Assembly (NCBI GenBank): GCA_023392635.1
Contig: JAEVYS010000021.1
Span: 1-59,763 of the forward strand
Length of the DNA stretch: 59,763 bases
Reading direction: 5' to 3'
Origin: Actinomycetes bacterium
Lineage (GTDB): Bacteria; Actinomycetota; Actinomycetes; Propionibacteriales; Propionibacteriaceae
Part shown: positions 50,979-59,763 of the stretch, piece after piece
Position numbering within the stretch: position 1 is the stretch's first letter
How the letters are laid out: every line of letters begins with the position of its first letter
The notes under the pieces: generated by a model
What the model was told of the DNA's origin: nothing
What the model saw: only the letters and a program-made list of their open reading frames with translations
The model's database searches: none
Translations under genes and position numbers: made by a program

Positions 50979-51061
50979 TGCGCGAGAGAGGAGTTGAACC
51001 TCCACGTCCTTTCGGACACACGGACCTGAACCGTGCGCGTCTGCCATTCCGCCACTCGCGC
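50979..51061 (-). tRNA. tRNA-Leu (CAG), integration site of the element
   Basis: The minus strand folds as a class II tRNA: acceptor GCGCGAG pairs with CTCGCGC, followed by discriminator A; the anticodon loop reads TTCAGGT with CAG at its centre; a long variable arm follows (GTGTCC...GGACGTGG), and the T-loop reads GTTCAACTCC. No CCA is encoded. The integrase module abuts its 3' end, the usual attachment point for tyrosine integrases. fhaA follows on the other side, as in other actinobacteria with a tRNA-Leu at this locus. Confidence 0.93.
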
Positions 51062-51304
51062 CCGACTCCCTGGGGAGCCAGCCGGACGAGGGTAGCACAG
51101 GTGCCGCGCCCACTCCGAACCGGATCCCCTCTCCGGAGGGCAGCCCGTCGACCCAGACGGACGCCGCCGCTCATCCTTGCGGCACCCTCATCCCCGACTG
51201 GAGTCTGAGTGCCCAAGCGGCACCGTCGCGTAGGCTGGCCGTTCGGTGCTCGATAGTCTTGAGCGCGCCGAGCCATCAGCGGGCTATCAGGGGAGGAGGA
51301 GCGG

Positions 51305-52018
51305 ATGGGGGTCTTCGACCGCGTCGAGAAGAAGCTCGAGAACGCCGTCAGCGGAGCCTTCGCACGCGCCTTCAAGGGTGACGTCCAACCCGTGGAGATC
51401 ACCGCCCGGCTGCAGCGAGAACTCGACTCGGAGGCCAAGCTCCTCAGCCGTGACCGCAAGCTCGTGCCCAACGAGTTCACCATCGGACTGTCCCAGCACG
51501 ACTACGACCGGCTCACCCCCTACAGCAAGACCCTGAACTCGGAGATCGCGCCGCAGCTGCGGGACTACGCCGCCGACTCGGGCTACATCTTCAACGGTCC
51601 GATCATGATCGAGTACACCCTCGACACCTCCCTTCCGGTCGGACGGTTCACCATCGCCTCCGCCGCCGTCGCCGGCGTGGACGCCACCGCGCAGCCGAGC
51701 CCCAGCGAGATCCGTGCGGCCAACCTGGTCGTCGAGGTCAACGGCGTGCGGCATCCCCTGACTCCTCCGGGCATCACCATCGGCCGCGGCACCGAGGCTG
51801 ACCTGCGCATCAACGACCCGGGAGTCTCCCGCCTGCACGCCCGCATCGGCGTGGTCGGGACGGGGAGTGGCCAGCAGATCACCATCGAGGACCTCGGCTC
51901 CACCAACGGTGTCACCGTGGACGGCCAGCGCACCCGTCACGCCAGCCTGACGCTCGGCAGCCGGATCGAGATCGGGTCCACACGGCTGGCGATCGTCTCG
52001 CCGGTGCACGATGTCTGA
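51305..52018 (+). CDS. fhaA: FhaA, DUF3662 and FHA domain protein
   Basis: 237 residues. The N-terminal DUF3662 domain (GVFDRVEKKLENAVSGAFAR, then EFTIGLSQHDYDRL, residues 1-115) is followed by a linker and a C-terminal FHA domain (ITIGRGTEADLRINDPGVSR, LHARI, EDLGSTNGVTVDG). The FHA domain binds phosphothreonine on PknB targets such as the MviN flippase-like protein, linking kinase signalling to peptidoglycan synthesis. It is shorter than the mycobacterial homolog, lacking the long middle linker. It overlaps fhaB by 8 bases and starts a six-gene operon. Confidence 0.95.
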   Translation: MGVFDRVEKKLENAVSGAFARAFKGDVQPVEITARLQRELDSEAKLLSRDRKLVPNEFTIGLSQHDYDRLTPYSKTLNSEIAPQLRDYAADSGYIFNGPIMIEYTLDTSLPVGRFTIASAAVAGVDATAQPSPSEIRAANLVVEVNGVRHPLTPPGITIGRGTEADLRINDPGVSRLHARIGVVGTGSGQQITIEDLGSTNGVTVDGQRTRHASLTLGSRIEIGSTRLAIVSPVHDV

Positions 52019-52490
52019 ACTGGTCGTCCTCGGCCTCAAACTGGGGTTCCTGGCACTGCTGTGGTTGTTCATCCTGTTCACCGGCAACGTGATCCGCACC
52101 GACCTCTTCGGACGCAAGGTCAGCCCTGCCGAACTCGCCCCCGCATCCGTCGGCGCCCCGGCGGTGAAGGAGCCCAAGCTCTCCCGTCGGGCACTCAAGC
52201 GCCTCCCGACGACCCTGACGGTCACCCACGGCAAGCAGGCGGGGCTGCAGCTCCCGCTCGGGAACGGCGTGCTCATCGGTCGTGCCACCGACTGCCAGCT
52301 GCTCCTCGAGGACGACTACGTGTCCACCCGGCACGCCCGCATCACCCGTACCGGCGCCGGCTACCAGGTGGAGGACCTCGGGTCGACCAACGGCACCTTC
52401 GTCAACAACCAGCGGATCAGCGCGCCCACGCCGTTCGGGCCCGGTGACGTCCTGCGCATCGGCCGCACCCTGATGAGTGTGGAGAAGTAG
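52011..52490 (+). CDS. fhaB: FhaB (FipA), FHA domain protein
   Basis: 159 residues. An N-terminal membrane helix (LKLGFLALLWLFILFTGNV) anchors it. The C-terminal FHA domain has VLIGRATDCQLLLEDDYVST, RHARI and EDLGSTNGTFVN, the strict phosphothreonine-binding residues. It helps coordinate division proteins with kinase signalling. Its stop touches the pstP start (TAGATG). Confidence 0.95.
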   Translation: MSELVVLGLKLGFLALLWLFILFTGNVIRTDLFGRKVSPAELAPASVGAPAVKEPKLSRRALKRLPTTLTVTHGKQAGLQLPLGNGVLIGRATDCQLLLEDDYVSTRHARITRTGAGYQVEDLGSTNGTFVNNQRISAPTPFGPGDVLRIGRTLMSVEK

Positions 52491-53894
52491 ATGGCGCTGG
52501 CTCTGCGCTACATCGCGCACTCGGAGGTCGGCCTGGTCCGGAAGAACAACCAGGACTCGGCCTACACCTCGCCCACGATGCTGGTGGTCGCCGACGGCAT
52601 GGGCGGAGCCGCCGCGGGTGACCTCGCCTCCGCCATCGCCGTCCGGGAGTTGAAGGCTGCCGACGGCCCGCTCACCGGCGAGGCGATGCTGGACGCCCTG
52701 GGCGCAGCGATCGACTCCGCGTCCGACACGATCGCCGACCTGACCGAGACCGACCCCAGCCTCGATGGCATGGGCAGCACGGTCTGCGGGTTGATGTTCG
52801 ACGGTAGCCGGCTCGCGCTGGCGAACATCGGGGACTCGCGGGCCTACCGGTACCGCGACGGCAACCTCACCCGGCTGACCCGCGACCACTCCTGGGTGCA
52901 GACGCTCGTCGACGAGGGACGCATCACCGAGGCAGAGGCCCTCGAGCACCCGCACCGCTCGCTGATCCTCAAGGTCATCAACGGCCAGCCCCAGCACCTG
53001 CCCGACCTCGAGCTCGCGGACGCCCAGCCGGGCGACCGCCTGCTGATCTGCTCCGACGGCCTGTGCGGATTCGTGACCGACGACGTGATCGCCGCGCGGA
53101 TGGCAGGTGACCGGGAGCAGGTGCTCGCCGCGCTGATCGCGCTCGCCCACCACGAGGGCGGGCAGGACAACATCACGATCATCCTCGCCGATGTGGTCGA
53201 GGGCGAACCCGAGGGCGTCACGCAGGTCCTCGGCGCTGCCGCGGTCCTCGATCTCGACAACTCCCTCGATCGCACCGGGGAGCAGCCGGCCGCCGAGCAG
53301 GCGTCCCCGCGCCCGGATCCCGGCGCCGCCGAGGTGATCCGCTACTCACCGGTCGCGAAGCGGCGCGCCTCCAGCCGCGTGAAGCTGCTCCTGCTGGTGC
53401 TCGTCCCGCTGCTGGCGATCGGCGGCGGCGGGTGGGCCTGGTACTCCTACACCCAGCGCCAGTTCTACCTCGGTGCGAACACGGAGACCCTGGCGATCTT
53501 CCAGGGGATCCCGGAGCCGGTGTTCAACCTGCCGCTCTCGCATGTGGTGCTCGACGATCCCACACGGGTCGCCGACCTGCCGGTCTACTACCAGGAACAG
53601 GTGCGCGACACGATGCGCACCGACTCGCTGGAATCCGCGAAGGAGACCCTGGCGATGCTCCGACTCAAGGCTGAGTTCTGCGTCCAGCAACGCATCGATC
53701 GCCAGACCCCCCGACCCACTCCCACTCCGACGGCGACGCAGACCGCTACCCGCAGGCCGACCACGTCCGCATCCGGCACGGCCACCCGCACGCCCGCCCC
53801 GTCCGATCCGACCACGACCCCGGCGCAGAGCTCACCCGCAGCGACCCCGACGCCGACGGATCCCAACACCCCGGCAGCGCCCACGGACTGCTGA
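52491..53894 (+). CDS. pstP: PP2C-type Ser/Thr phosphatase
   Basis: 467 residues. The PP2C domain (1-235) shows VRKNNQDSAYTSP, VVADGMGGAAAGDLAS, ANIGDSRAYRYR, the LICSDGLCGFV motif and GGQDNITII, which supply the metal-binding aspartates. A membrane helix (LLLVLVPLLAIGGGGWAWY, about 300-320) and a short external domain follow, ending with a Thr/Pro/Ser-rich tail. It dephosphorylates PknB and its substrates. Overlaps rodA by one base. Confidence 0.95.
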   Translation: MALALRYIAHSEVGLVRKNNQDSAYTSPTMLVVADGMGGAAAGDLASAIAVRELKAADGPLTGEAMLDALGAAIDSASDTIADLTETDPSLDGMGSTVCGLMFDGSRLALANIGDSRAYRYRDGNLTRLTRDHSWVQTLVDEGRITEAEALEHPHRSLILKVINGQPQHLPDLELADAQPGDRLLICSDGLCGFVTDDVIAARMAGDREQVLAALIALAHHEGGQDNITIILADVVEGEPEGVTQVLGAAAVLDLDNSLDRTGEQPAAEQASPRPDPGAAEVIRYSPVAKRRASSRVKLLLLVLVPLLAIGGGGWAWYSYTQRQFYLGANTETLAIFQGIPEPVFNLPLSHVVLDDPTRVADLPVYYQEQVRDTMRTDSLESAKETLAMLRLKAEFCVQQRIDRQTPRPTPTPTATQTATRRPTTSASGTATRTPAPSDPTTTPAQSSPAATPTPTDPNTPAAPTDC

Positions 53895-55399
53895 TGAGCG
53901 ACGTCGTCGGCTACCGGAGACGCCGTGGCGTCGAGGCCTTCATGCTCGCCTTCGCGATCCTGCTCGCGATGGGCGGCTACCTGCTCACCCACCTCAACCA
54001 GGACGCCCGGCTGCCCGCGCAGTGGCCCTGGGCGCTGGCCATCCTCACCGCGGTGGGACTCGCGCTCCACCTGGTGATCCGCTGGCGACTCCCCTACGCC
54101 GATCCGCTGATCCTGCCGCTGGTGATGCTGCTGAACGGCCTCGGCCTCGCAATGATCCACCGCCTCGACCTCGGCAGTGCGACGGCGATGCACTCGGCCG
54201 AACTCCAGCTCATGTGGACGGTGATCGCGGCCGCCTGCTGCATCGGCGTCCTGGTCTTCCTTCGCGACTACCGTGTACTACAACGCTATACATACACGAT
54301 GTTCCTGGCGGGCATGGCCCTGCTGATGCTCCCGCTGGTGCCCGGACTCGGGCTGGAGAAGAACGGGGCTCGCATCTGGATCCACCTGGGCCAGTACAGC
54401 TTCCAGCCCGCCGAGCTCGCGAAGCTCGTGCTCTCGGTCGCGTTCGCGTCCTACCTGGTCGAGAAGCGGGAGGTGCTCGCCCTGGCGGGCGGACGCTTCC
54501 TCGGCATCGAACTCCCCCGGCCCCGCGACCTGGGCCCGATCCTGGTGATGTGGCTGGCCAGCCTGGCCGTCCTGGTCTTCCAGAAGGACCTCGGCACCTC
54601 GCTGCTGTTCTTCGGGCTGTTCGTGATGATGCTCTACGTGGCGACCGAGAAGCCCAGCTGGGCGATCCTCGGCACGCTGCTGTTCACCAGCGGGGCGTGG
54701 CTCGGGTACCTCTTCTTCGGGCACGTACAGGTCCGCGTGTCCGCCTGGCTCGACCCGTTCTCCGACTATGACCAGAACTACCAGGTGATCAACGGCCAGT
54801 TCGGCATCGCCTGGGGCGGGGCGTTCGGCACCGGCTGGGGGCTGGGACGGCCCAACCTGACCCCGCTGGCCAAGACCGACTTCATCGCCGCGGCGATCGG
54901 CGAGGAGCTCGGCGTGATGGGGCTCGCGGCCGTCATGCTGCTGTACGGCGTGATCGTCGCCCGGGCGCTGCGCGCTTCTCTGGGCGCGAAGGAGCCCTTC
55001 GGAAAGCTGCTCGCCGCGGGTCTCGCGTTCGTGTTCGCCATCCAGGTGTTCGCCATCCTCGGCGGCGTCACGCGGCTGCTCCCGCTGACCGGCCTGACCA
55101 CCCCGTTCATGTCACAGGGCGGCTCCTCCCTGGTCGCCAACTGGGTGATGGTCGGGCTGATGCTGGTGATCACCCACCAGGTGCGCCGTCCGGAGGCGGT
55201 GACGGCGGAGCCCGAGCAGTGGCTGGGCGCCGAGACGACCCAGATGATCCCGGTGGGGGCGGCGACGGCTCCGACCGCCGCGTCGCCCACCTCACCGCCG
55301 TCCGCGACTCCGCCGCCCCCAGTGACACCCGCGGCCGGCTCACCGGAGGGCGACGACGCGCAGACCGAACAGTGGCGCGTCGACGGGGGACGGCCATGA
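53894..55399 (+). CDS. rodA: RodA/FtsW-family SEDS glycosyltransferase
   Basis: 501 residues with about 12 membrane segments. SEDS-family motifs are visible: KNGARIWIHLGQYSFQPAEL, EKPSWAILGTLLF, YQVINGQFGIAWGGAFGTGW, and the LPLTGLTTPFMSQGGSS segment. It polymerises lipid II with its PBP partner, encoded next (ATGA overlap at 55396-55399). The C-terminal 60 residues are Pro/Thr-rich and cytoplasmic. Confidence 0.95.
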   Translation: MSDVVGYRRRRGVEAFMLAFAILLAMGGYLLTHLNQDARLPAQWPWALAILTAVGLALHLVIRWRLPYADPLILPLVMLLNGLGLAMIHRLDLGSATAMHSAELQLMWTVIAAACCIGVLVFLRDYRVLQRYTYTMFLAGMALLMLPLVPGLGLEKNGARIWIHLGQYSFQPAELAKLVLSVAFASYLVEKREVLALAGGRFLGIELPRPRDLGPILVMWLASLAVLVFQKDLGTSLLFFGLFVMMLYVATEKPSWAILGTLLFTSGAWLGYLFFGHVQVRVSAWLDPFSDYDQNYQVINGQFGIAWGGAFGTGWGLGRPNLTPLAKTDFIAAAIGEELGVMGLAAVMLLYGVIVARALRASLGAKEPFGKLLAAGLAFVFAIQVFAILGGVTRLLPLTGLTTPFMSQGGSSLVANWVMVGLMLVITHQVRRPEAVTAEPEQWLGAETTQMIPVGAATAPTAASPTSPPSATPPPPVTPAAGSPEGDDAQTEQWRVDGGRP

Positions 55400-56814
55400 A
55401 CCGGCCGATCCGTGGGGTGGCGGTGACCGCCATGGTGATCTTCCTCGCGCTGCTGCTCAACCTCAGCTACCTGTACCTGGGCCAGCAGGAGTACCTCAAC
55501 GAGCGTCCCGAGAACCGGCGCGTCGCCGACGCGCGGTTCGCGCAGGACCGCGGCCCGATCATGGTCGGCGAGACGCCGGTGGCGGTGTCCAAGCCGGTGA
55601 AGGACCGGTACAAGTTCCAGCGCACCTACTCCCAGGGCAAGTTGTACGCCCCGGTCACCGGCTACTACTCCTACCTCTACCGCACCAGCGGGCTGGAGGC
55701 GTCGTTCTCCTCCCAGCTCTCCGGCGTGGACGACTCCCAGTTCCTCACCCGCCTGGTCAACTCGCTCTCCGGCGCGACGCCGCGCGGCGCCACCGTCCAG
55801 ACCACCCTGGTCGCGAAGGCGCAGAAGGCGGCGTGGGACGCGCTGGCCGGACGCAAGGGGGCGGTGGTGGCCATCGACTACCGGACCGGAGCGATCAAGG
55901 CCCTGGTCAGCTACCCCAGCTACGACCCCAACGACCTGGCGACCCACGACCTGTCGGCGTCGGTCGAGGCGTGGAAGCGCCTGAACGCCGATCCCGACCG
56001 GCCGCTGTCCAACCGTGCGACGAAGGAGATCTACTCGCCCGGTTCCACGTTCAAGCTCGTCACCGCCGCGGCCGCCCTGGACTCCGGGCTGACCCCCGAA
56101 TCGGTGCTCGACGCCTCGCCGTACAAGCTGCCGGGCTCGACGAAGGTGATCGCTCAGAACTGCGGCGGCTCCAAGATCACGCTCACGAAGGCGCTCACCA
56201 CGTCCTGCAACCCGGCGTTCGCCCGGCTCGGCGCCAAGCTGGGGGACGAAGCGATCCGCTCGCAGGCCGAGAAGTTCGGCTTCGGCACGAGGTTCCTCGA
56301 CGAGATCGGTTCGGCGGCCAGCGTGTTCCCCGAACAGATCGACGCCGCGCAGACCGCCATGAGCGCGATCGGCGAGTTCGAGACCCAGGCCACCCCCCTG
56401 CAGATGGCGATGGTGTCGGCCGCGGTCGCGAACGGCGGCGTCGTGATGGACCCCTATCTCGTCGACAAGGTGCTGGATCCCGACCTGAAGGTGATCACGT
56501 CCGCCCACGCCCAGCAGCAGTCGGTGGCGCTCACCGAGAGCAACGCTCAGGACCTGCAGTCGATGATGGTGCAGGTGGTCGAGCACGGGACCGGCTTCCG
56601 CGCCCAGATCCCGGGCGTCACGGTGGGCGGCAAGACCGGCACCGCCCGCACCAGCGCCGAGCGCAACCCCTACGCCTGGTTCACGGCCTGGGCGGACGAC
56701 CCGTCCGTGGCCGTGTGCGTCTTCATCGAGGACGCCAGGATCCCGGCGACCGACATCGCGGGCGGGCGCGTGGCCGCTCCGGTCGCCAAGGCCGTGATCG
56801 AGGCGTTGCGATGA
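55396..56814 (+). CDS. pbpA: Penicillin-binding protein (PbpA-like transpeptidase)
   Basis: 472 residues. An N-terminal membrane helix (GVAVTAMVIFLALLLNLSYL) is followed by a non-catalytic domain and the transpeptidase domain with S-x-x-K in SPGSTFKLV (about 217-220), S-x-N in SCNPAF and KTG in GKTGTARTS. It cross-links peptidoglycan with RodA as glycosyltransferase. Cephalosporin and penicillin sensitivity cannot be judged from sequence. Confidence 0.95.
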   Translation: MNRPIRGVAVTAMVIFLALLLNLSYLYLGQQEYLNERPENRRVADARFAQDRGPIMVGETPVAVSKPVKDRYKFQRTYSQGKLYAPVTGYYSYLYRTSGLEASFSSQLSGVDDSQFLTRLVNSLSGATPRGATVQTTLVAKAQKAAWDALAGRKGAVVAIDYRTGAIKALVSYPSYDPNDLATHDLSASVEAWKRLNADPDRPLSNRATKEIYSPGSTFKLVTAAAALDSGLTPESVLDASPYKLPGSTKVIAQNCGGSKITLTKALTTSCNPAFARLGAKLGDEAIRSQAEKFGFGTRFLDEIGSAASVFPEQIDAAQTAMSAIGEFETQATPLQMAMVSAAVANGGVVMDPYLVDKVLDPDLKVITSAHAQQQSVALTESNAQDLQSMMVQVVEHGTGFRAQIPGVTVGGKTGTARTSAERNPYAWFTAWADDPSVAVCVFIEDARIPATDIAGGRVAAPVAKAVIEALR

Positions 56815-56908
56815 CCCGTCCCACATCGTTGCAGCGGCTTCGGCCACAATGGGCACGTCACGCTGCCGCCAGAATTCACCGGGCGACCGGGGCGAAAGGA
56901 CACTGCGG

Positions 56909-58636
56909 ATGACCGAAGAACCGAGGCTCCTCGGAGGTCGCTACCAGCTGGGCGGGGTGCTCGGCCGTGGCGGCATGGCCGAGGTGCGCCGGGCACGCGA
57001 CCTGCGTCTGGGACGCGAGGTCGCCATCAAGCAGCTGCGCATCGACCTCGCCTCCGATCCCACGTTCCAGGCCCGCTTCCGGCGCGAGGCGCAGGCCGCT
57101 GCCGGCCTGAACCACCCCAACATCGTCGCCGTCTACGACACGGGCGAGGAGGCCGACCCCACCTCGGGGGTCCAGGTTCCGTACATCGTCATGGAACTCG
57201 TCGAGGGCCACACGCTGCGCGAGATCCTGCGCACGGGCCGGCAGATCATGCCGTCCAAGGCGCTGGAGTTCACCCAGGGGGTGCTGGAGGCGCTGAGCTA
57301 CAGCCACAAGGCCGGCATCGTGCACCGCGACATCAAGCCGGCGAACGTGATGCTCACTCCCACCGGCATGGTGAAGGTGATGGATTTCGGGATCGCCCGT
57401 GCGGTCGCCGACACCTCCGCGACCATGACCCAGACCGCCGCCGTCATCGGCACCGCCCAGTACCTCTCCCCGGAGCAGGCCCGCGGAGAGACGGTCGACT
57501 CCCGCAGCGACATCTACTCCGCCGGCTGCCTGCTGTACGAGCTCCTGGTGGGACGTCCGCCGTTCCAGGGCGACTCTCCGGTGAGCGTGGCCTACCAGCA
57601 CGTGCGGGAGGCCCCCGTCCCCCCGAGCCACCTCGACGCGGAGATCACGCCCGCGATGGACGCGATCACGCTCAAGGCGCTCGCCAAGGACCCCGCCGAC
57701 CGCTACCAGACCGCCGCCGCCATGCGGGCCGACATCGGGCGCCTGCTGGCCGGCCAGGACATCGTCGCCCGCGCGCCCCTGCCCGTCCCCGTACCGGCGC
57801 ACTCGCCCGCCGTCGCCGAGCCGACCACCGTGCTGGAGGCGTCCGACCACACGGCGACCCGTGCGCTGGACCCGGTCCCGGGCAGGCGCCGCTGGGGGGT
57901 GGTGGCGTTCCTGGTGGCCCTCGTCCTGCTCGCTGCCGGCGTGGGCATCTACTTCGCGATCAACGCCAACCGGGTGGAGACCGTCACCGTGCCGTCGGTC
58001 ATCGACCGGCTGAAGGTGGAGGCCGAGCAGATGCTGATCTCGGCGAAGCTGCAGCCGCGCGAGATCCAGGTGAACGGCCCGGACGACACCTCGCTGGGCC
58101 GCGTCATCAAGCAGAGCGTTGTCGACACCAAGGTTCCGGTCGGCACGACGGTCGACATCACGGTCAACATCGGTCCGAGCAAGGGCACCATCCCGCAGGT
58201 CAAGGGGATGGACAAGGACGACGTGGTCGACGAGCTGAAGAACAACGGCTTCACGAACGTCACCGCCCTGCCGGCAGAGAACGAGCCGGCGAGCGCCAAG
58301 CCGGACGAGGTGCTCAGCATCGACCCGGCCGAGGGCGCGCAGGTGACGCTCGACACGAAGGTGACCGTGTACTACGCGTCCGGCATGAGCAAGGTGCCGC
58401 TGGTGACCAACTTCACCGAGGAGAACGCGATCGCCCAGCTCAAGGACGCCGGCTTCACCAACCTCAGGGTGCTGACCAAGGAGGACGAGACCCACGCGGC
58501 CGGGACGGTGATCAAGCAGGACCCGGACGCCTTCACCATGCAGAAGCGGACGACCAGGATCACGCTCACCGTGGCGATCGCCCCGACGCCGACGCCGAGC
58601 GAGAGCCCGACCGCCACGGCCACAGCGACCCCGTGA
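56909..58636 (+). CDS. pknB: PknB-like Ser/Thr kinase with three PASTA domains
   Basis: 575 residues from the ATG at 56909 (AAAGGA upstream). The kinase domain has GRGGMAEVRRA, the Lys in VAIKQL, HRDIKPANVM, DFG in KVMDFGIAR and the activation loop (TSATMTQTAAVIGTAQYLSP). One membrane helix (VVAFLVALVLLAAGVGIYF, about 332-350) leads to three extracellular PASTA repeats. PknB senses muropeptides and controls wall synthesis through FhaA and others. No pknA gene lies upstream, unlike in mycobacteria. Confidence 0.95.
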   Translation: MTEEPRLLGGRYQLGGVLGRGGMAEVRRARDLRLGREVAIKQLRIDLASDPTFQARFRREAQAAAGLNHPNIVAVYDTGEEADPTSGVQVPYIVMELVEGHTLREILRTGRQIMPSKALEFTQGVLEALSYSHKAGIVHRDIKPANVMLTPTGMVKVMDFGIARAVADTSATMTQTAAVIGTAQYLSPEQARGETVDSRSDIYSAGCLLYELLVGRPPFQGDSPVSVAYQHVREAPVPPSHLDAEITPAMDAITLKALAKDPADRYQTAAAMRADIGRLLAGQDIVARAPLPVPVPAHSPAVAEPTTVLEASDHTATRALDPVPGRRRWGVVAFLVALVLLAAGVGIYFAINANRVETVTVPSVIDRLKVEAEQMLISAKLQPREIQVNGPDDTSLGRVIKQSVVDTKVPVGTTVDITVNIGPSKGTIPQVKGMDKDDVVDELKNNGFTNVTALPAENEPASAKPDEVLSIDPAEGAQVTLDTKVTVYYASGMSKVPLVTNFTEENAIAQLKDAGFTNLRVLTKEDETHAAGTVIKQDPDAFTMQKRTTRITLTVAIAPTPTPSESPTATATATP

Positions 58637-58657
58637 GGGCCCCGCGGGAGCGGAGCC

Positions 58658-58678
58658 GGCGGACCTCCGCCGTCCGCC
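58658..58678. terminator. Hairpin between convergent pknB and amidotransferase genes
   Basis: GGCGGAC (58658-58664) and GTCCGCC (58672-58678) form a 7-bp GC-rich stem with a 7-nt loop, between two convergent stops. There is no T-tract, as is common for terminators in high-GC actinobacteria. Confidence 0.5.
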
Positions 58679-58681
58679 CGG

Positions 58682-59314
58682 CTACCGCGCGGCCATGAGC
58701 GGGCTCAGCCCCGCGGCGCGGCGCGGCGCGTCCGCATCACCGCAGGCCACCAGCCAGTTCGCGAGCATCTGGTAGCCGCCCTCGGTCAGCACCGACTCGG
58801 GATGGAACTGCACGCTCTCGATCGGGAGCGACCGGTGGCGCACCGCCATGATGACCCCCGAGTCGGTGGTCGCGCTGACCTCCAGGTCGTCGGGGACGGT
58901 CGCGGGGTCGAGTGCCAGCGAGTGATAGCGGGTGGCGGTGAAGGGATTCGGCAGGCCGGCGAAGACCCCCCGTCCGTCGTGGTGGACGAGGGAGGTCTTG
59001 CCGTGCAGCAGTTCCGGAGCACGGTTCACCACGCCGCCGAAGGCCACCGAGATCGACTGCAGCCCCAGGCAGACGCCGAAGATGGGCACGCGTCCACCGG
59101 TGCTCCGCACCACGTCGATGCAGACGCCGGCCTCCTCGGGCGTGCCCGGGCCGGGCGAGAGCAGGACGCCGTCGAAGCCCTCGACCCAGGTCGGGTCGTC
59201 GAACCGCGGGTCGTCGTTGCGCCACACGTCCACGTCCGCCCCGATCTGGCCGAGGTACTGGACGAGGTTGTAGACGAACGAGTCGTAGTTGTCGACCACC
59301 AGGATCCGAGCCAT
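58682..59314 (-). CDS. Class I glutamine amidotransferase, TrpG/PabA-type
   Basis: 210 residues. ILVVDNYDSFVYNLVQYLGQ, LLSPGPGTPEEAG, the nucleophile Cys in GVCLGLQSI and the catalytic His-Glu in VQFHPESVLT are all present. It supplies ammonia from glutamine to anthranilate synthase or aminodeoxychorismate synthase. The large subunit is not in the window, so TrpG and PabA cannot be told apart. This locus is conserved beside pknB and crgA in actinobacteria. Start at the ATG at 59314; 59323 is an alternative. Confidence 0.92.
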   Translation of the reverse strand: MARILVVDNYDSFVYNLVQYLGQIGADVDVWRNDDPRFDDPTWVEGFDGVLLSPGPGTPEEAGVCIDVVRSTGGRVPIFGVCLGLQSISVAFGGVVNRAPELLHGKTSLVHHDGRGVFAGLPNPFTATRYHSLALDPATVPDDLEVSATTDSGVIMAVRHRSLPIESVQFHPESVLTEGGYQMLANWLVACGDADAPRRAAGLSPLMAAR

Positions 59315-59409
59315 GGCGCCCATTCTCCCCCATGGCTGAACCGGCGAATCCGGGGCGGGGCGGTTCTCGGTTATCCTTGTCGGGTCCCGTTGGTGAGTCA
59401 GGAGTTCCG

Positions 59410-59709
59410 GTGCCCGAGTCGAAGGTCCGCAAGGCAGCTGCGGAGAAGAAGAAGCTGAACGACCGGACGCAGCTCGCCCAGAAGCGCGACGAACGCCAGC
59501 GCACCGTGGCCGCACCCGGCAGTCGCCAGTGGGTGCCACCGACGTTCATCACCGTCGGCCTCGTCGGCGTCCTGTGGCTGGTCGTCTACTACATCACCGC
59601 CGCCACCGGCATCAACGTCCCGTTCCTGACCGCCCTCGGCGGCTGGAACGTCGTGATCGGCATGGGCGCCATGGCCGGCGCCTTCGCCCTCGCCACCCTC
59701 TGGAAGTAA
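59410..59709 (+). CDS. crgA: CrgA division inhibitor/septation protein
   Basis: 99 residues from the GTG at 59410 with GGAG upstream. A charged N-terminus (KVRKAAAEKKKLNDRTQLAQ) precedes two membrane helices (FITVGLVGVLWLVVYYITA and VVIGMGAMAGAFALATLW) separated by a short loop with the NVPFL motif. CrgA recruits PBPs and FtsI to the septum in Actinobacteria. It is divergent from the amidotransferase gene, with 95 nt between them. Confidence 0.95.
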   Translation: MPESKVRKAAAEKKKLNDRTQLAQKRDERQRTVAAPGSRQWVPPTFITVGLVGVLWLVVYYITAATGINVPFLTALGGWNVVIGMGAMAGAFALATLWK

Positions 59710-59763
59710 CCGCGCCAAGTGTGACGCACCGGGGCCGGGTACAGAAGCCGAAACCCCGGGGCG

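Noticed and set aside
50979..51061. Second attachment site (repeat of the tRNA 3' end) inside the window
   Set aside because: I looked for another copy of the tRNA 3' sequence to the left and found none. The far end probably lies beyond position 1.
54778..56856. Long minus-strand open frame (692 codons) opposite rodA and pbpA
   Set aside because: Shadow of highly biased GC-rich coding on the plus strand. It lacks recognisable motifs, while the plus-strand genes have full family signatures.

Overview
The window is high-GC actinobacterial DNA. Its right end carries the conserved cell-division and cell-wall locus fhaA-fhaB-pstP-rodA-pbpA-pknB, followed by a trpG/pabA-type amidotransferase and crgA. 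This arrangement is typical of Actinobacteria; family-level placement (for example Propionibacteriaceae) is only a guess. No pknA lies between pbpA and pknB.

Everything left of the tRNA-Leu(CAG) gene (50979-51061) reads as one integrative and conjugative element (ICE) of at least 50 kb. It is cut off at the left edge, so its far attachment site is not visible. From the tRNA leftward it contains: a recombination-site region with helically phased repeats; excisionase and a tyrosine integrase with an Lsr2-like C-terminal domain; an ArdC-like protein; two unknown operons; a divergent sigma-like regulator with a repeat-rich control region; a 12-gene Tad/Flp pilus operon (43621 to 32895); a 13-gene type IV secretion/conjugation operon (32510 to 20979); a cargo stretch (TetR, SRPBCC, membrane protein, ATPase, a Cys-rich protein, an IS30 element); a prepilin peptidase; a giant MobF relaxase-helicase-primase; and a defence cluster at the left end. 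That cluster holds a short-Argonaute SPARDA-type pair (DREN/DUF4365-APAZ plus pAgo) and a truncated single-chain restriction-modification protein.

The strongest unexplained pattern is a promoter-like element, TGTCCG-N19-CTTAAG. It occurs six times with exactly the same 19-nt spacing, each time ahead of an element operon: the left small gene plus M48-like gene, the relaxase, the conjugation operon, the Tad operon, an unknown two-gene operon, and excisionase-integrase. Its GGAAC-like core and 16-nt spacing resemble ECF sigma promoters. The element encodes its own sigma-like protein (43806-44552). I infer that this protein switches on excision, relaxase, secretion system and pilus together.

A second pattern is a short W-E-T motif, usually E-V-W-E-T, near the C-terminus or in the tail of four otherwise unrelated element proteins. 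A third is a pair of paralogous Cys-rich small proteins, about 31 kb apart, that share a leader with a conserved hairpin.
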